The notes below the pieces were generated by a model. That model had not been told where the DNA came from. It made no database searches and saw nothing but the letters and a program-made list of their open reading frames with translations. The position numbers and the translations under genes are program-made. 64,000 nt of DNA from Pseudomonas gingeri (GTDB lineage Bacteria; Pseudomonadota; Gammaproteobacteria; Pseudomonadales; Pseudomonadaceae), in assembly GCF_013385425.1 (NCBI RefSeq), contig NZ_JACAQA010000015.1:124001-188000 (forward strand), given 5' to 3'. How positions within the stretch are numbered: the stretch's first letter is position 1; each line of letters begins with the position of its first letter. This document shows positions 17,495 to 27,700 of this stretch, in pieces.

Positions 17495-18241
17495 ATGGAC
17501 AAAGTCATCGTCATCACCGGCGGCAGTCGTGGTATCGGCGCCGCCACCGCGCTGCTCGCCGCGCAACAGGGGTATCGCATCTGTATCAACTACCTGGCGG
17601 ACGAGGAGTCGGCCCTGCGGGTGCTGGAACAGGTGCGCGGGCTGGGTGCCGTGGCCATTGCCGTGCGCGCCGATGTCAGTACCGAGGACGAGGTGATCCG
17701 CCTGTTCAACCGGGTGGACGCCGAGTTGGGGCCGGTCACCGCCCTGGTCAATAATGCCGGGACCGTCGGGCACAAGTCTCGGGTCGATGAAATGTCCGAA
17801 TTCCGTATCCTGCAGACCCTGAAGGTCAACACCCTCGGGCCGATCCTCTGCGCCAAGCATGCGGTGCGGCGCATGTCGCCACGCCATGGTGGCCAGGGCG
17901 GCAATATCGTCAATGTATCCTCGGCGGCGGCGCGTCTAGGCTCGCCCAACGAATACGTGGATTACGCCGCCTCCAAGGGCGCGGTAGACACCTTCACCCT
18001 GGGGTTGTCCAAGGAGCTGGCGGGCGAGGGCATTCGCGTCAATGGCGTGCGTCCTGGTTATATCTATACCGAGTTCCACGCCCTGAGCGGCGATGCCGAC
18101 CGGGTCAGCAAGCTGGAATCGGCCATTCCCATGGGCCGTGGCGGTCGCGCCGAAGAAGTAGCCGAAGCGATTATCTGGCTGCTCTCGGACAAGGCCTCCT
18201 ATGCCACCGGGACCTTTATCGATCTGGCAGGTGGACGCTAA
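17495..18241 (+). CDS. Short-chain dehydrogenase/reductase (SDR)
   Basis: 248 aa with GAGGGA in front of the ATG. Classical SDR: the dinucleotide-binding TGGSRGIGAATA (residues 8-19), NNAG in VTALVNNAGTV, the catalytic serine in NVSSAAARLGS, and the active-site YAASKGAVD tetrad segment. The C-terminus GTFIDLAGGR is typical. It reduces or oxidises a hydroxy/keto group with NAD(P); the substrate is not predictable. It follows the GGCT gene by 93 bp. Confidence 0.93.
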   Translation: MDKVIVITGGSRGIGAATALLAAQQGYRICINYLADEESALRVLEQVRGLGAVAIAVRADVSTEDEVIRLFNRVDAELGPVTALVNNAGTVGHKSRVDEMSEFRILQTLKVNTLGPILCAKHAVRRMSPRHGGQGGNIVNVSSAAARLGSPNEYVDYAASKGAVDTFTLGLSKELAGEGIRVNGVRPGYIYTEFHALSGDADRVSKLESAIPMGRGGRAEEVAEAIIWLLSDKASYATGTFIDLAGGR

Positions 18242-18303
18242 GTCGGTTTTTGCGCCAGGCATGTCGCTCGGGCACAACGCCCCGTCGAGTAGACACCGCA
18301 CAC

Positions 18304-18341
18304 TGTAACGCTGCTGCCAGGGCTTTACCTGGCCCGTTACA
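18304..18341 (+). other. Perfect inverted repeat just upstream of the GNAT gene
   Basis: TGTAACG (18304-18310) pairs with CGTTACA (18335-18341), and CCAGG pairs with CCTGG inside. There is no T-run after it, so it is a poor intrinsic terminator. It ends 11 bases before the GNAT start and could be an operator or a structured 5' leader. Confidence 0.45.
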
Positions 18342-18352
18342 GGGACCCCCGA

Positions 18353-18928
18353 ATGACCGTTATCTTTCGTCCTGCGCTACGCTCGGACGCCCGCGAGATT
18401 GCCCGCCTGTTCCAGATTTCCTCGGAAGGGGCCTGCGACTATATCTGGAGCCAGTTGGCTGAAGGCGATGAGTCCTTGCTGGATGTCGGCGAGCGGCGTT
18501 ATGCCCGCGAGGGTGTGGATTTTTCCTATGAGAACTGCTGGATGGCCGATGCGAATGGCCAGGTTATCGGCATGTTGCACAGCTATCCGATGTTTGAAGA
18601 TCCGCAGGCAACGCCGAGCAGCGATCCGGTGCTGGCGCCGTATGCCGATCTGGAGATTCCCGACACCCTCTACATCTCCAGCCTGGCCTTGCACGAGGGC
18701 TGGCGTAACCAGGGCCTGGGCGCGCGCTTTCTTGAATATGCCCGCCAGCGCTGCCGGGCGCTTGAGCTCAAGGGCCTGAGCCTGATCGACTATGCAATGA
18801 ATACAGGTGCCTGCCGTTTCTATCAGCGTCATGGTTTTACGATCGTTGGCGAATGTCAGATCGTGCCGCATCCAATGATTCGGGTGACCGGCGCGGCGTA
18901 TCTGATGCACTGGCCCTTGGCGCAATAA
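18353..18928 (+). CDS. GNAT family N-acetyltransferase
   Basis: 191 aa. The N-terminus TVIFRPALRSDAREIARLFQ is the usual first strand and helix of the GNAT fold. The acetyl-CoA pyrophosphate loop is in LYISSLALHEGWRNQGLGARFLEYARQR (Q/R-x-x-G-x-G/A pattern), and motif B follows (LSLIDYAMNTGACRFYQRHGF). It transfers an acetyl group from acetyl-CoA to an amine. Substrate unknown. The gene ends six bases from the convergent MocR-type gene. Confidence 0.92.
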   Translation: MTVIFRPALRSDAREIARLFQISSEGACDYIWSQLAEGDESLLDVGERRYAREGVDFSYENCWMADANGQVIGMLHSYPMFEDPQATPSSDPVLAPYADLEIPDTLYISSLALHEGWRNQGLGARFLEYARQRCRALELKGLSLIDYAMNTGACRFYQRHGFTIVGECQIVPHPMIRVTGAAYLMHWPLAQ

Positions 18929-18934
18929 TACGGC

Positions 18935-20353
18935 TCACTGCTCCAGCAACGACCGCACAATCCGTCCCAGGGTCTCCATCGCCTGCTCCGACACCTCGCT
19001 CCACGGGCTGCCGTAATTCAGGCGGATGCAGTTGCGAAAGCGCCGGGTCGGCGAAAAGATCGGCCCCGGGGCGATGCTGATGCCCTGGGCCAGGGCGATC
19101 TGGAACAGTTTCAGCGAATCCATCTGTTCCGGCAGTTCCAGCCACAGGAAGTAACCGCCGCTCGGCTGGCTGACCCGGGTCTGCGCCGGGAAATAGCGGG
19201 CAATCGCCGCCAGCATGGCGCTCTGCTGTTCCTCCAGGGCATAACGCAGTTTGCGCAGGTGCCGGTCGTAGCCGCCGTTTTGCAGATAGTCGGCCAGGGC
19301 CGCCTGGGCCGGCATCGAGGCGCACAGCGAGGTCATCAGCTTGAGCCGTTCGACCTTCTGCGCATAACGTCCCGCCGCCACCCAGCCGATGCGATAACCC
19401 GGCGCCAGGCTCTTGGAAAAGGAGCCGCAGTGCATCACCAGGCCTTCGGTGTCGAAGGCCTTGGCCGGTTTTGGCGCCTGCTGGCCGTAATAGAGCTCGG
19501 CGTAGACATCGTCCTCGATCAGCGGCACCTGATGCAGACGCAGCAGTTCCACCAACTCCTGCTTCTTCGTCTCGGGCAGCGTCGCGCCCAAGGGGTTCTG
19601 GAAACTGGTCATGCACCAGCAGGCCTTGATCGGATGGCGCTCCAGGGTCTGGGCCAGCACCCCGAGGTCGATGCCGTCGCGCGGATGCACCGGGATCTCC
19701 ACCGCCTTGAGCTTGAGCCGTTCCAGCACCTGCAGGCAGGCATAGAAGGCCGGAGCCTCGATGGCCACCAGGTCGCCGGGCTCGGTGACGGCTTGCAGGC
19801 ACAGGTTCAACGCTTCCAGGGCACCGTTGGTGATCAGCAGTTCCTCCATGGGCAGCATCAGCCCGCCGACCATATAACGCAGGGCGATCTGCCGGCGCAG
19901 TTGCGGGTTGCCCGGCGACAGGTCGGTGACCACCATGCGCGGGTCCATCTCGCGGCTGGAGCTGGCCAGGGAACGGGACAGGCGTTGCAGGGGAAACAGC
20001 GTCGGGCTCGGGAAGGCCGAGCCGAAGGGCACGGTGGCGGGGTCCTTGATGGAGTCCAGCACCGAGAACACCAGTTCGCTGACATCGACCTCGGTGGACT
20101 CGCTGACCTGGCTGCTGATCGCCGGCTCCGAGAACGAGCTCGGCGTGTGGGCGTTGACGAAGTAGCCGGAGCGCGGTCGGGCACGGATCAGGCCGCGGCG
20201 TTCTAGCAGGTAGTAGGCCTGGAACACGGTGGACGGGCTGACCCCGTAGGTCTGGCTGGCATAACGCACCGACGGCACGCGCTGGCCGGGGCCGAGGACG
20301 CCGGTGCGGATCAGTTCAGCGATGTCGTCGGCGAATTTTTCGTAGCGTTTCAT
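18935..20353 (-). CDS. MocR-type GntR regulator / aminotransferase-like protein
   Basis: I use the ATG at 20353 (MKRYEKFADDIAELI), giving 472 aa; an ATG ten codons upstream has no ribosome-binding site. An N-terminal GntR winged helix (about 1-75: RVPSVRYASQTYGVSPSTVFQAYYLLERRGLI) is fused to a fold-type I aminotransferase domain (about 110-465), with the PLP lysine probably in HCGSFSKSLAPGYRIGW. MocR proteins are PLP-dependent transcription factors controlling, for example, vitamin B6, GABA or amino-acid genes. The neighbouring ccoG is on the same strand 52 bp upstream. No divergent target is obvious. Confidence 0.92.
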   Translation of the reverse strand: MKRYEKFADDIAELIRTGVLGPGQRVPSVRYASQTYGVSPSTVFQAYYLLERRGLIRARPRSGYFVNAHTPSSFSEPAISSQVSESTEVDVSELVFSVLDSIKDPATVPFGSAFPSPTLFPLQRLSRSLASSSREMDPRMVVTDLSPGNPQLRRQIALRYMVGGLMLPMEELLITNGALEALNLCLQAVTEPGDLVAIEAPAFYACLQVLERLKLKAVEIPVHPRDGIDLGVLAQTLERHPIKACWCMTSFQNPLGATLPETKKQELVELLRLHQVPLIEDDVYAELYYGQQAPKPAKAFDTEGLVMHCGSFSKSLAPGYRIGWVAAGRYAQKVERLKLMTSLCASMPAQAALADYLQNGGYDRHLRKLRYALEEQQSAMLAAIARYFPAQTRVSQPSGGYFLWLELPEQMDSLKLFQIALAQGISIAPGPIFSPTRRFRNCIRLNYGSPWSEVSEQAMETLGRIVRSLLEQ

Positions 20354-20405
20354 GGCAACTCTGGCGTTCGGGTTGATCGGCATCGGCGTTCGGGATTCTA
20401 AGGCA

Positions 20406-21818
20406 TCAACGGTTCAGCGGGGCGACAAAGCGGCTCTTCGCCACGCTGTAGACCTCGGGCTCGTCGCTGTCGACCACCTTGAAACTCAGCTCCTGCGAGC
20501 TGCTTTTCGGCCTGTCGCCGAGCATCGCCACCGACACCGGCAGGTCGGCGATTTCGCCCGCCGCCAGGTTCAGTTCGGTCTTGCCCTGCAACTGGAAGCC
20601 CTCGCTGTCCAGTAGCTCCAGGCGATAGCGCTGGGGCTGCTGGGTCTTGTTGATGACCTTGAGGCTGTAGATATTCTCGATCTGCCCCTGGCTGTTTTCC
20701 CGGAACAGCCCACGGTCCTTGCTTACGTCCAGCGAGACCATGGGCCGTTCCACCAGAGCCAGGGCCAGCGCACCGATCATGATCAGCAGCACGGCGCTGT
20801 AGCCGATCAGCCGTGGGCGCAGCAGATGGGTCTTGCCACCCTGCAACTGATGCTCGGAGGTGTAGCTCACCAGGCCACGGGCGTAGCCCATCTTGTCCAT
20901 GATCGAATCACAGGCGTCGATGCACGCCGCACAGCCGATGCATTCCATCTGCAAGCCGTCGCGGATATCGATGCCGGTGGGGCAGACCTGCACGCACATC
21001 TGGCAGTCGATGCAGTCCCCCAGGCCGACACTGGCCGGCGCCACATCACGTTTGCGCGGCCCCCGGTTTTCACCTCGGGCGGGGTCGTAGGAGATGGTCA
21101 GGGTGTCCTTGTCGAACATCACGCTCTGGAACCGCGCATAGGGGCACATATGCATGCACACCGCTTCCCGCAGCCAGCCGGCGTTGATGTAGGTGGCGGC
21201 GGTGAAGAACAGCACCCAGAACAGGCTGACGCCACCGATCTGCAGGGTCATCAGTTCCTGGGCCAGTGGCCGGATCGGCGTGAAGTAACCGACAAAGGTC
21301 AGCCCGGTCAGCAGGCTGATACCCAGCCACAGCGTGTGTTTGGCCGCGCGCCGGGCCAGTTTGTTCGGGCCCCAGGGCGCGGCTTGCAGTTTGATGCGCT
21401 GGTTGCGCTCGCCCTCGGTGACTTTCTCGCACCACATGAACAGCCAGGTCCAGGAGCTTTGCGGGCAGGTATAACCGCACCAGACCCGCCCGGCGAACAC
21501 GGTGATGGCGAACAGGCCGAAGGCGCAGATGATCAGCAGGGCCGAGAGCAGGATAAAGTCCTGGGGCCAGAAGGTCGCACCGAAGATATGGAAGCGGCTT
21601 TCGGCGAGGTCCCAGAGCACCGCCTGGCGGCCGCCCCAGTTCAGCCACACGGTGCCGAAAAACAGCAGGAACAGAAAACCCGCGCCACCCAGGCGCAGGT
21701 TACGAAACAGTCCGCTGAAGCTGCGGGTATGGATCAGTTGGTCGGTAGATTTGGCCTTCATCTTTGGACGCAAAGGCTCAAAGGTTTCAACACTCTGGAC
21801 GGGGATTCTCTCGCTCAT
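20406..21818 (-). CDS. ccoG: Cytochrome c oxidase accessory protein CcoG/FixG
   Basis: 470 aa from the ATG at 21818 (an in-frame ATG eight codons upstream is possible). It is a membrane ferredoxin-like protein with several helices in the N-terminal half. Cysteine motifs are GYTCPQSSW, CMHMCPYARF, and two 4Fe-4S ferredoxin clusters (CIDCQMCVQVCPTG and CIGCAACIDACD). A C-terminal immunoglobulin-like periplasmic domain runs from about residue 360. CcoG is a cupric reductase that helps assemble the copper centre of cbb3 oxidase. Here it is separated from any ccoNOPQ genes, so it may be a second copy. Confidence 0.95.
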   Translation of the reverse strand: MSERIPVQSVETFEPLRPKMKAKSTDQLIHTRSFSGLFRNLRLGGAGFLFLLFFGTVWLNWGGRQAVLWDLAESRFHIFGATFWPQDFILLSALLIICAFGLFAITVFAGRVWCGYTCPQSSWTWLFMWCEKVTEGERNQRIKLQAAPWGPNKLARRAAKHTLWLGISLLTGLTFVGYFTPIRPLAQELMTLQIGGVSLFWVLFFTAATYINAGWLREAVCMHMCPYARFQSVMFDKDTLTISYDPARGENRGPRKRDVAPASVGLGDCIDCQMCVQVCPTGIDIRDGLQMECIGCAACIDACDSIMDKMGYARGLVSYTSEHQLQGGKTHLLRPRLIGYSAVLLIMIGALALALVERPMVSLDVSKDRGLFRENSQGQIENIYSLKVINKTQQPQRYRLELLDSEGFQLQGKTELNLAAGEIADLPVSVAMLGDRPKSSSQELSFKVVDSDEPEVYSVAKSRFVAPLNR

Positions 21819-22024
21819 GGTCTTTCGCTCGTCAGCCTCCATCAGGCCTGGGCACTATGCCGAGCGAACTGTTTGCATAACAGACTCAGGTATTTGAATA
21901 AAAAGCGGATCAGATAGGCGTGGGTGAGGGCCTGCGACAGCTTGTCCTACCCCGTGCCGCTCCCTGCCATCGTGCCCTGTGGCGCCGGGCGTAAATGCCG
22001 GGCGCCGGTGCTGACACAGGTCAA

Positions 22025-22264
22025 TCAAATCACCGAATCACCGTCACTGGCCTTCACATGATGGCGGCCGTCGAAGGCACCGGCGACGGTCAGGGCGTCG
22101 GCTTGCGCTTCGGTAATCCAGATGAACCGACCGTCCAGTTCGGCGCGGGACATGCTTTTATCGTCGTCGGTACTGATGCGCACGGCGCTGACCGGCCCGT
22201 GGAGGCGGACATCGCCTTGCTCCAGGGCACAGGTCTGGTTCGAGGATTCGATATGCACGGGCAT
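22025..22264 (-). CDS. Small DUF3203-like protein, 79 aa
   Basis: MPVHIESSNQTCALEQGDVR followed later by SMSRAELDGRFIWITEAQADALTVAGA. The phrases match my memory of the DUF3203 family, small Pseudomonas proteins of unknown function with an ITEAEAD-L-TVAGA core. It is cytosolic with no membrane segment and contains no cysteine pair. It lies 71 bp downstream of the proline-rich peptide gene on the same strand, so the two probably share a transcript divergent from glgE, as genes near the trehalose/glucan cluster often do. Confidence 0.72.
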   Translation of the reverse strand: MPVHIESSNQTCALEQGDVRLHGPVSAVRISTDDDKSMSRAELDGRFIWITEAQADALTVAGAFDGRHHVKASDGDSVI

Positions 22265-22335
22265 GGTGCTCTCCTTATGTTCAGGGGACGGCGCGGTTGG
22301 GGCGACATTCCCGTCTATGCTTCAGGCGCGCCGCT

Positions 22336-22494
22336 TCAGGCGATCACCGGGGGCATGGTCGTCGGTGGATCGATCCTGGGCGGCGGCGTGCTGCCCGGCG
22401 GTTCCTGCTCGGGGATCGGCTGTGGCTCCGTTGGTGGCAGGGTCGGTTTGTCGATATTGGGATCGGGCGTTTCTGCCGGAATCGGAATATTCAT
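22336..22494 (-). CDS. Proline-rich small protein, 52 aa
   Basis: ATG at 22494 with a perfect AGGAGG eight bases upstream; TGA at 22336-22338. The product begins MNIPIPAETPDPNIDKPTLP and continues with repeated PPTEP / PEQEPPG / TPPPRIDPPTT phrases, about one third proline. It has no hydrophobic segment or signal peptide and is probably unfolded. The strong ribosome-binding site and lack of stop codons through a GC-rich stretch argue that it is translated. Its role is unknown. Confidence 0.68.
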   Translation of the reverse strand: MNIPIPAETPDPNIDKPTLPPTEPQPIPEQEPPGSTPPPRIDPPTTMPPVIA

Positions 22495-22629
22495 GAAGCT
22501 GGCCTCCTTTATGCGTGCTTCAGATAGGCGCCCTGTTATGTGTCAGGGCACTCCGTATAACGGTGGACCCTGCCCGAGTGCTTTTGACTCCCGCTTTATG
22601 ACGAGTGGAGTTTCCCGATAAATCGGTCT

Positions 22630-22657
22630 GAACTTTTATTCCGGCAGTAGGCTCCGA
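22630..22657 (+). promoter_or_regulatory. AlgU (sigma-E type) promoter upstream of glgE
   Basis: GAACTT at 22630-22635, a 17-base spacer, then TCCGA at 22653-22657. This matches the AlgU/RpoE consensus GAACTT-N16/17-TCtgA with one mismatch, and lies 89 bases before the glgE start. AlgU control would fit osmotic or envelope-stress induction of trehalose and glucan genes. Confidence 0.6.
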
Positions 22658-22745
22658 ACTGAAGTGACCTTGTTTCAGGATGAAGCCGGTTGCCATGCAG
22701 ATTACGCAGAGTAGAGCGTCCATGGGGCGTAAGGAGTGATGCTCG

Positions 22746-24743
22746 ATGTCAGCTGATAAACCGTTGGACGAGGAGGGCACCGAAGTCCTGCCCTTGTCCC
22801 AGGCCTTGCTGCTGCCGCGCATCGCCATCGAAGACGTGGTGCCTACCGTCGATGGCGGGCAGTTCGCGGTCAAGGCGGTGGCGGGGCAGGAACTGGTGGT
22901 GAGCGCCAAGGTGTTTGCCGACGGCCACGACAAGCTGGCCGTGCTGTTGGCCTGGAAAAACCTGGGCGACGCCGACTGGCAACGCACCGCGATGACCGAT
23001 AAAGGCAACAATGCCTGGCAGGGCCGCTTGCGGGTCGGCGACCAGGGGCGCTATGTCTATCGGATCGAGGCCTGGATCGATCAGTTCGCCAGCTTCTGCT
23101 ACGAACTGGAGAAGAAATTCGTCGCCGGTGTGCCCATCGATCTCGAATTGCAGGAAGGGCGGGCGCAAGTGCTGCACGCCATCGAACGCAGTCATGAAGA
23201 GGTGGCCATGGGCCTGACGGCCTTGCATGAGGAATTGCTGCATCTGTCGAACGATGGCCAGGTCGAGCGCTTTCTCAAGGCCACCACGGCGCGGTTGATG
23301 CGCAAGGCCGATCACCATGCCTACCTCAGCCGCAGCTACGACTATCCGCTGGAGGTGGAGCGCAGCCTGGCGCAGTTCGCCAGCTGGTACGAACTGTTTC
23401 CCCGTTCGGTCACCGACCGGGCGTCCCGTCACGGCACCTTCAATGATGTGCACAGTCGCCTGCCGATGATTCGTGACATGGGCTTCGACGTGCTGTATTT
23501 CCCGCCGATCCATCCTATCGGTCGCAGCTACCGCAAGGGCCCGAACAATGCCCTGGTTGCCGGCCCCGACGATCCGGGCAGCCCTTATGCCATTGGCAGC
23601 GAGGAGGGTGGGCACGAGGCGATTCATTCACAACTGGGCAGTCGCGAGGATTTTCGCCGGTTGGTCAGTGCCGCGGCCGAGCACGGCCTGGAAATCGCCC
23701 TGGATTTCGCCATCCAGTGCTCCCAGGACCATCCCTGGTTGCAGGAGCATCCGGGCTGGTTCAACTGGCGGCCGGACGGCAGCATCAAGTACGCGGAGAA
23801 CCCACCGAAAAAATACCAGGACATCGTCAACGTCGATTTTTATGCCGCCGAGGCGATTCCCAGCCTCTGGGTCGAGCTGCGGGATATCGTCCTGGGCTGG
23901 GTCGCGGAGGGGGTGAAGATCTTTCGTGTCGACAACCCCCACACCAAGCCGCTGCCGTTCTGGCAGTGGTTGATCGCCGATGTGCGCGGCGTCCATCCCG
24001 AGGTGATCTTTCTCGCCGAGGCGTTCACCACGCCGGCAATGATGGCGCGCCTGGGCAAGATCGGCTATTCCCAGAGCTACACCTATTTCACCTGGCGCAA
24101 CACCAAGGCTGAACTGACCACCTATTTCACCGAGCTGAACCAGTCGCCCTGGCGTGATTGCTTCCGGCCGAATTTCTTCGTCAACACGCCGGATATCAAC
24201 CCGGCCTTTCTCCACCATTCCGGGCGTGCGGGATTCCTTATCCGCGCAGCGCTGGCCACCATGGGCTCGGGGCTCTGGGGCATGTACTCGGGATTCGAGC
24301 TGTGCGAGTCGGCGGCCTTGCCGGGCAGGGAGGAGTACCTGGATTCGGAGAAATACGAGATCCGTCCACGGGACTTCAGCGCTCCGGGCAACATCATCGC
24401 CGAGATCGCCCAGCTCAATCGTATCCGTCGCCAGCACCCGGCCTTGCAGACGCACCTGGGGTTGCAGGTCTACAACGCCTGGAACGACAACATCCTGTAT
24501 TTCGGCAAGCGCACGGCGGACCTGGAAAGTTTCATCCTGGTGGCGGTCAGCCTTGATCCCCATAACGCCCAGGAAGCGCACTTCGAATTGCCCTTGTGGG
24601 AATTCGGCCTGGCGGATGATGCCGCCACCCGTGGCGAAGACCTGATGAACGGCCACACCTGGACCTGGTACGGCAAGACCCAGTGGATGCGTATCGAGCC
24701 GTGGCACCAGCCGTTCGGGATCTGGCGGATCACCAGGATCTGA
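22746..24743 (+). CDS. glgE: Alpha-1,4-glucan:maltose-1-phosphate maltosyltransferase
   Basis: 665 aa, GH13 subfamily 3. GlgE adds maltosyl units from maltose-1-phosphate to the non-reducing ends of alpha-1,4-glucans. An N-terminal beta domain (about 20-110: FADGHDKLAVLLAW and RYVYRIEAWIDQFASF) is followed by a helical insert, then the TIM barrel. The nucleophile is D396 in FRVDNPHTKP and the acid/base is E425 in LAEAFTTPAMM, both in contexts diagnostic for GlgE. AAGGAG lies about ten bases before the ATG. First gene of the plus-strand operon, with treS-maltokinase 41 bp downstream, the enzyme that supplies its maltose-1-phosphate. Expression probably starts from the AlgU-type promoter at 22630. 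Confidence 0.97.
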   Translation: MSADKPLDEEGTEVLPLSQALLLPRIAIEDVVPTVDGGQFAVKAVAGQELVVSAKVFADGHDKLAVLLAWKNLGDADWQRTAMTDKGNNAWQGRLRVGDQGRYVYRIEAWIDQFASFCYELEKKFVAGVPIDLELQEGRAQVLHAIERSHEEVAMGLTALHEELLHLSNDGQVERFLKATTARLMRKADHHAYLSRSYDYPLEVERSLAQFASWYELFPRSVTDRASRHGTFNDVHSRLPMIRDMGFDVLYFPPIHPIGRSYRKGPNNALVAGPDDPGSPYAIGSEEGGHEAIHSQLGSREDFRRLVSAAAEHGLEIALDFAIQCSQDHPWLQEHPGWFNWRPDGSIKYAENPPKKYQDIVNVDFYAAEAIPSLWVELRDIVLGWVAEGVKIFRVDNPHTKPLPFWQWLIADVRGVHPEVIFLAEAFTTPAMMARLGKIGYSQSYTYFTWRNTKAELTTYFTELNQSPWRDCFRPNFFVNTPDINPAFLHHSGRAGFLIRAALATMGSGLWGMYSGFELCESAALPGREEYLDSEKYEIRPRDFSAPGNIIAEIAQLNRIRRQHPALQTHLGLQVYNAWNDNILYFGKRTADLESFILVAVSLDPHNAQEAHFELPLWEFGLADDAATRGEDLMNGHTWTWYGKTQWMRIEPWHQPFGIWRITRI

Positions 24744-24784
24744 CGCTGTGTCCCCTCGCCACAATGAATTCCAAGGAGTGACCC

Positions 24785-27700
24785 ATGGCGAAAAAAAGCC
24801 GCCCAGCCAGCTTTATCGACGACCCGCTCTGGTACAAGGACGCGGTGATCTACCAGGTACACGTCAAATCCTTCTTCGACTCGAACAACGATGGCATCGG
24901 CGACTTTCCCGGCCTGATCGCCAAGCTCGACTACATCGCCGACCTCGGCGTGAACACCATCTGGCTGCTGCCGTTCTACCCCTCGCCACGCCGCGACGAT
25001 GGCTACGACATCGCCGAATACCGTGGCGTGCACAGCGACTACGGGACTATGGCCGATGCCAAGCGCTTTATCGCCGAAGCCCACAAGCGCGGCCTGCGGG
25101 TCATCGCCGAACTGGTGATCAACCACACCTCCGACCAGCACCCCTGGTTCCAGCGCGCGCGCCTGGCCAAGCCCGGTTCCAGCGCCCGCAACTTCTACGT
25201 CTGGTCCGACACCGACGACAAATACACCGACACCCGGATCATCTTCCTCGACACCGAGAAGTCCAACTGGACCTGGGACCCGGTGGCCGGCCAGTACTTC
25301 TGGCACCGCTTCTATTCCCACCAGCCGGACCTGAACTTCGACCATCCGCCGGTGTTGCAAGCGGTGCTGGCAGTGATGCGCTACTGGCTCGACCTGGGCA
25401 TCGACGGCCTGCGCCTGGACGCCATTCCCTACCTGATCGAGCGTGACGGCACCCACAACGAGAACCTGCCCGAGACCCACCAGGTGCTCAAGAAGATCCG
25501 TGCCGAAATCGATGCGCATTATCCCGATCGCATGCTGCTGGCCGAAGCCAACCAGTGGCCGGAAGACACCCAGCTGTACTTCGGTGACAAAAGAGGCGAC
25601 GACGGCGACGAATGCCATATGGCCTTCCACTTTCCGCTGATGCCGCGCATGTACATGGCATTGGCCCAGGAGGATCGCTTCCCGATCACCGATATCCTGC
25701 GCCAGACCCCGGAAATCCCCGCCAATTGCCAGTGGGCGATCTTCTTGCGCAACCACGATGAGCTGACCCTGGAAATGGTCACCGACCGTGAGCGCGACTA
25801 CCTCTGGAACTACTACGCCGCCGACCGCCGGGCGCGGATCAACCTCGGTATCCGTCGACGCCTGGCACCGCTGATGGAGCGCGACCGCCGCCGCATCGAA
25901 CTGCTCAACAGCCTGCTGCTGTCGATGCCGGGCACGCCGACCCTGTACTACGGCGATGAAATCGGCATGGGCGACAATATCTACCTGGGCGACCGCGATG
26001 GCGTGCGCACGCCGATGCAATGGTCCATCGACCGCAACGGCGGCTTCTCCCGCGCCGACCCGGCCAGCCTGGTGCTGCCGCCGATCATGGACCCGCTCTA
26101 CGGTTATCAGTCGGTGAACGTCGAGACCCAGGCCGGCGACCCCCATTCGCTGCTGAACTGGACCCGCCGCCTGCTGGCGGTGCGCAAGCAGCAGAAAGCC
26201 TTTGGCCGCGGCAGCCTGAAAATGCTCTCGCCGAACAACCGCCGCATCCTCGCCTATACCCGCGAATACACCGGGCCCGACGGCAAGAACGAGATCATTC
26301 TCTGTGTCGCCAACGTGTCCCGCACCGCCCAGGCGGCAGAGCTGGAGCTGTCCGCGTTCGCCGGCCGGGTGCCGGTGGAGATGCTCGGCGGCAATGCGTT
26401 CCCGCCCATCGGCCAGCTCAATTTCCTGCTGACCCTGCCACCCTATGGTTTCTACTGGTTCCTGCTCGCCACGGAAACGCAAATGCCCAGCTGGCACGTG
26501 GAGCCGGTGCAGAGCCTGCCGGACTTCACCACCCTGGTGCTGAAACACCGCATGGAAGAACTGCTGGAAAGCCCTTCGCGCAAGGCCCTGGAGCAGACGA
26601 TCCTGCCGGAATGGCTGCCCAAGCGGCGCTGGTTCGCCGGCAAGGATACGGCGCTCGAACAGGTGCGCCTGGTCTATGGCGTGCGTTTCGGTGACCCGCA
26701 GCACCCCGTGCTGCTCGCTGAAGTCGAAGTCACGGCGGATGGCCAGAGCAGTCGTTACCAGTTGCCGTTCGGGTTTCTGGCCGAGGACCAGACCAGTGCC
26801 GCATTACCGCAACAGTTGGCCATGGCCCGGGTCCGCCGGGGGCGGCAAGTGGGCCTGATCACTGATGCATTCAATCTTGAGCCTTTTATCCGCGCGGTCA
26901 TCGAAGGCATGCGCGGCGACACGGTATTGGTCGGCAGCGATGGCGAGCTGCACTTCCAGGCCGAACCCGAACTCAAGGCCCTGGAGCTGTCCGCCGACAT
27001 GGCGGTGCGTTACCTGTCGTCCGAGCAGTCCAACAGTTCGGTGGTGGTGGCCGAGCGGATCATGCTCAAGCTGATCCGCAAGGTCAGTGCCGGTGTGCAC
27101 CCGGAACTGGAAATGAGCGCCTACCTTACCGCTGCCGGTTTCCAGCATATTTCGCCGTTGCTGGGGTCGGTGGTGCGTCGTGATGCCAAGGGCGAAGACA
27201 GCCTGCTGATGATTGCCCAAGGGATGCTCAACAACCAGGGCGATGCCTGGAGCTGGACCCAGAATAATCTGGAGCGGGCGATCCGCGATGAATTGGCCGA
27301 CGCCGTTTCGGACCATGAGCAACATTTCAACGCCCTCGGTGAACTGGCGGATTTCGCCGGCTTGCTCGGCCAGCGCCTGGGCGAGATGCACCTGGTGCTC
27401 GCGGCGCCCACCGTCGACCCGGCCTTCAGTGCCCAGGCGAGTACGGCCAAGGATGCGCAGCATTGGAGCAAGACGATCTGCAGTCAGATGGAGCATGCCT
27501 TGCGTTTGCTCAAGCAGCACCAGCACGCGTTGCCGGAGAATGAGCGGGCGCTGGTGGGCCGTCTGCTGGAGCAGAAAAAAGCCGTTCTTGACTATATTCA
27601 GAAATTGGCCGGCCAGGTGGTGGGCGGTCTGCGCCTGCGGGTCCATGGCGACCTGCATCTGGGCCAGGTGCTGGTGGTACAGGGCGATGCCTACCTGATC

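Noticed and set aside
24470..26704. A 744-codon minus-strand open frame
   Set aside because: It is antisense to treS-maltokinase and glgE, which have all catalytic motifs on the plus strand. It is composed of low-complexity G/R/Q-rich translation.
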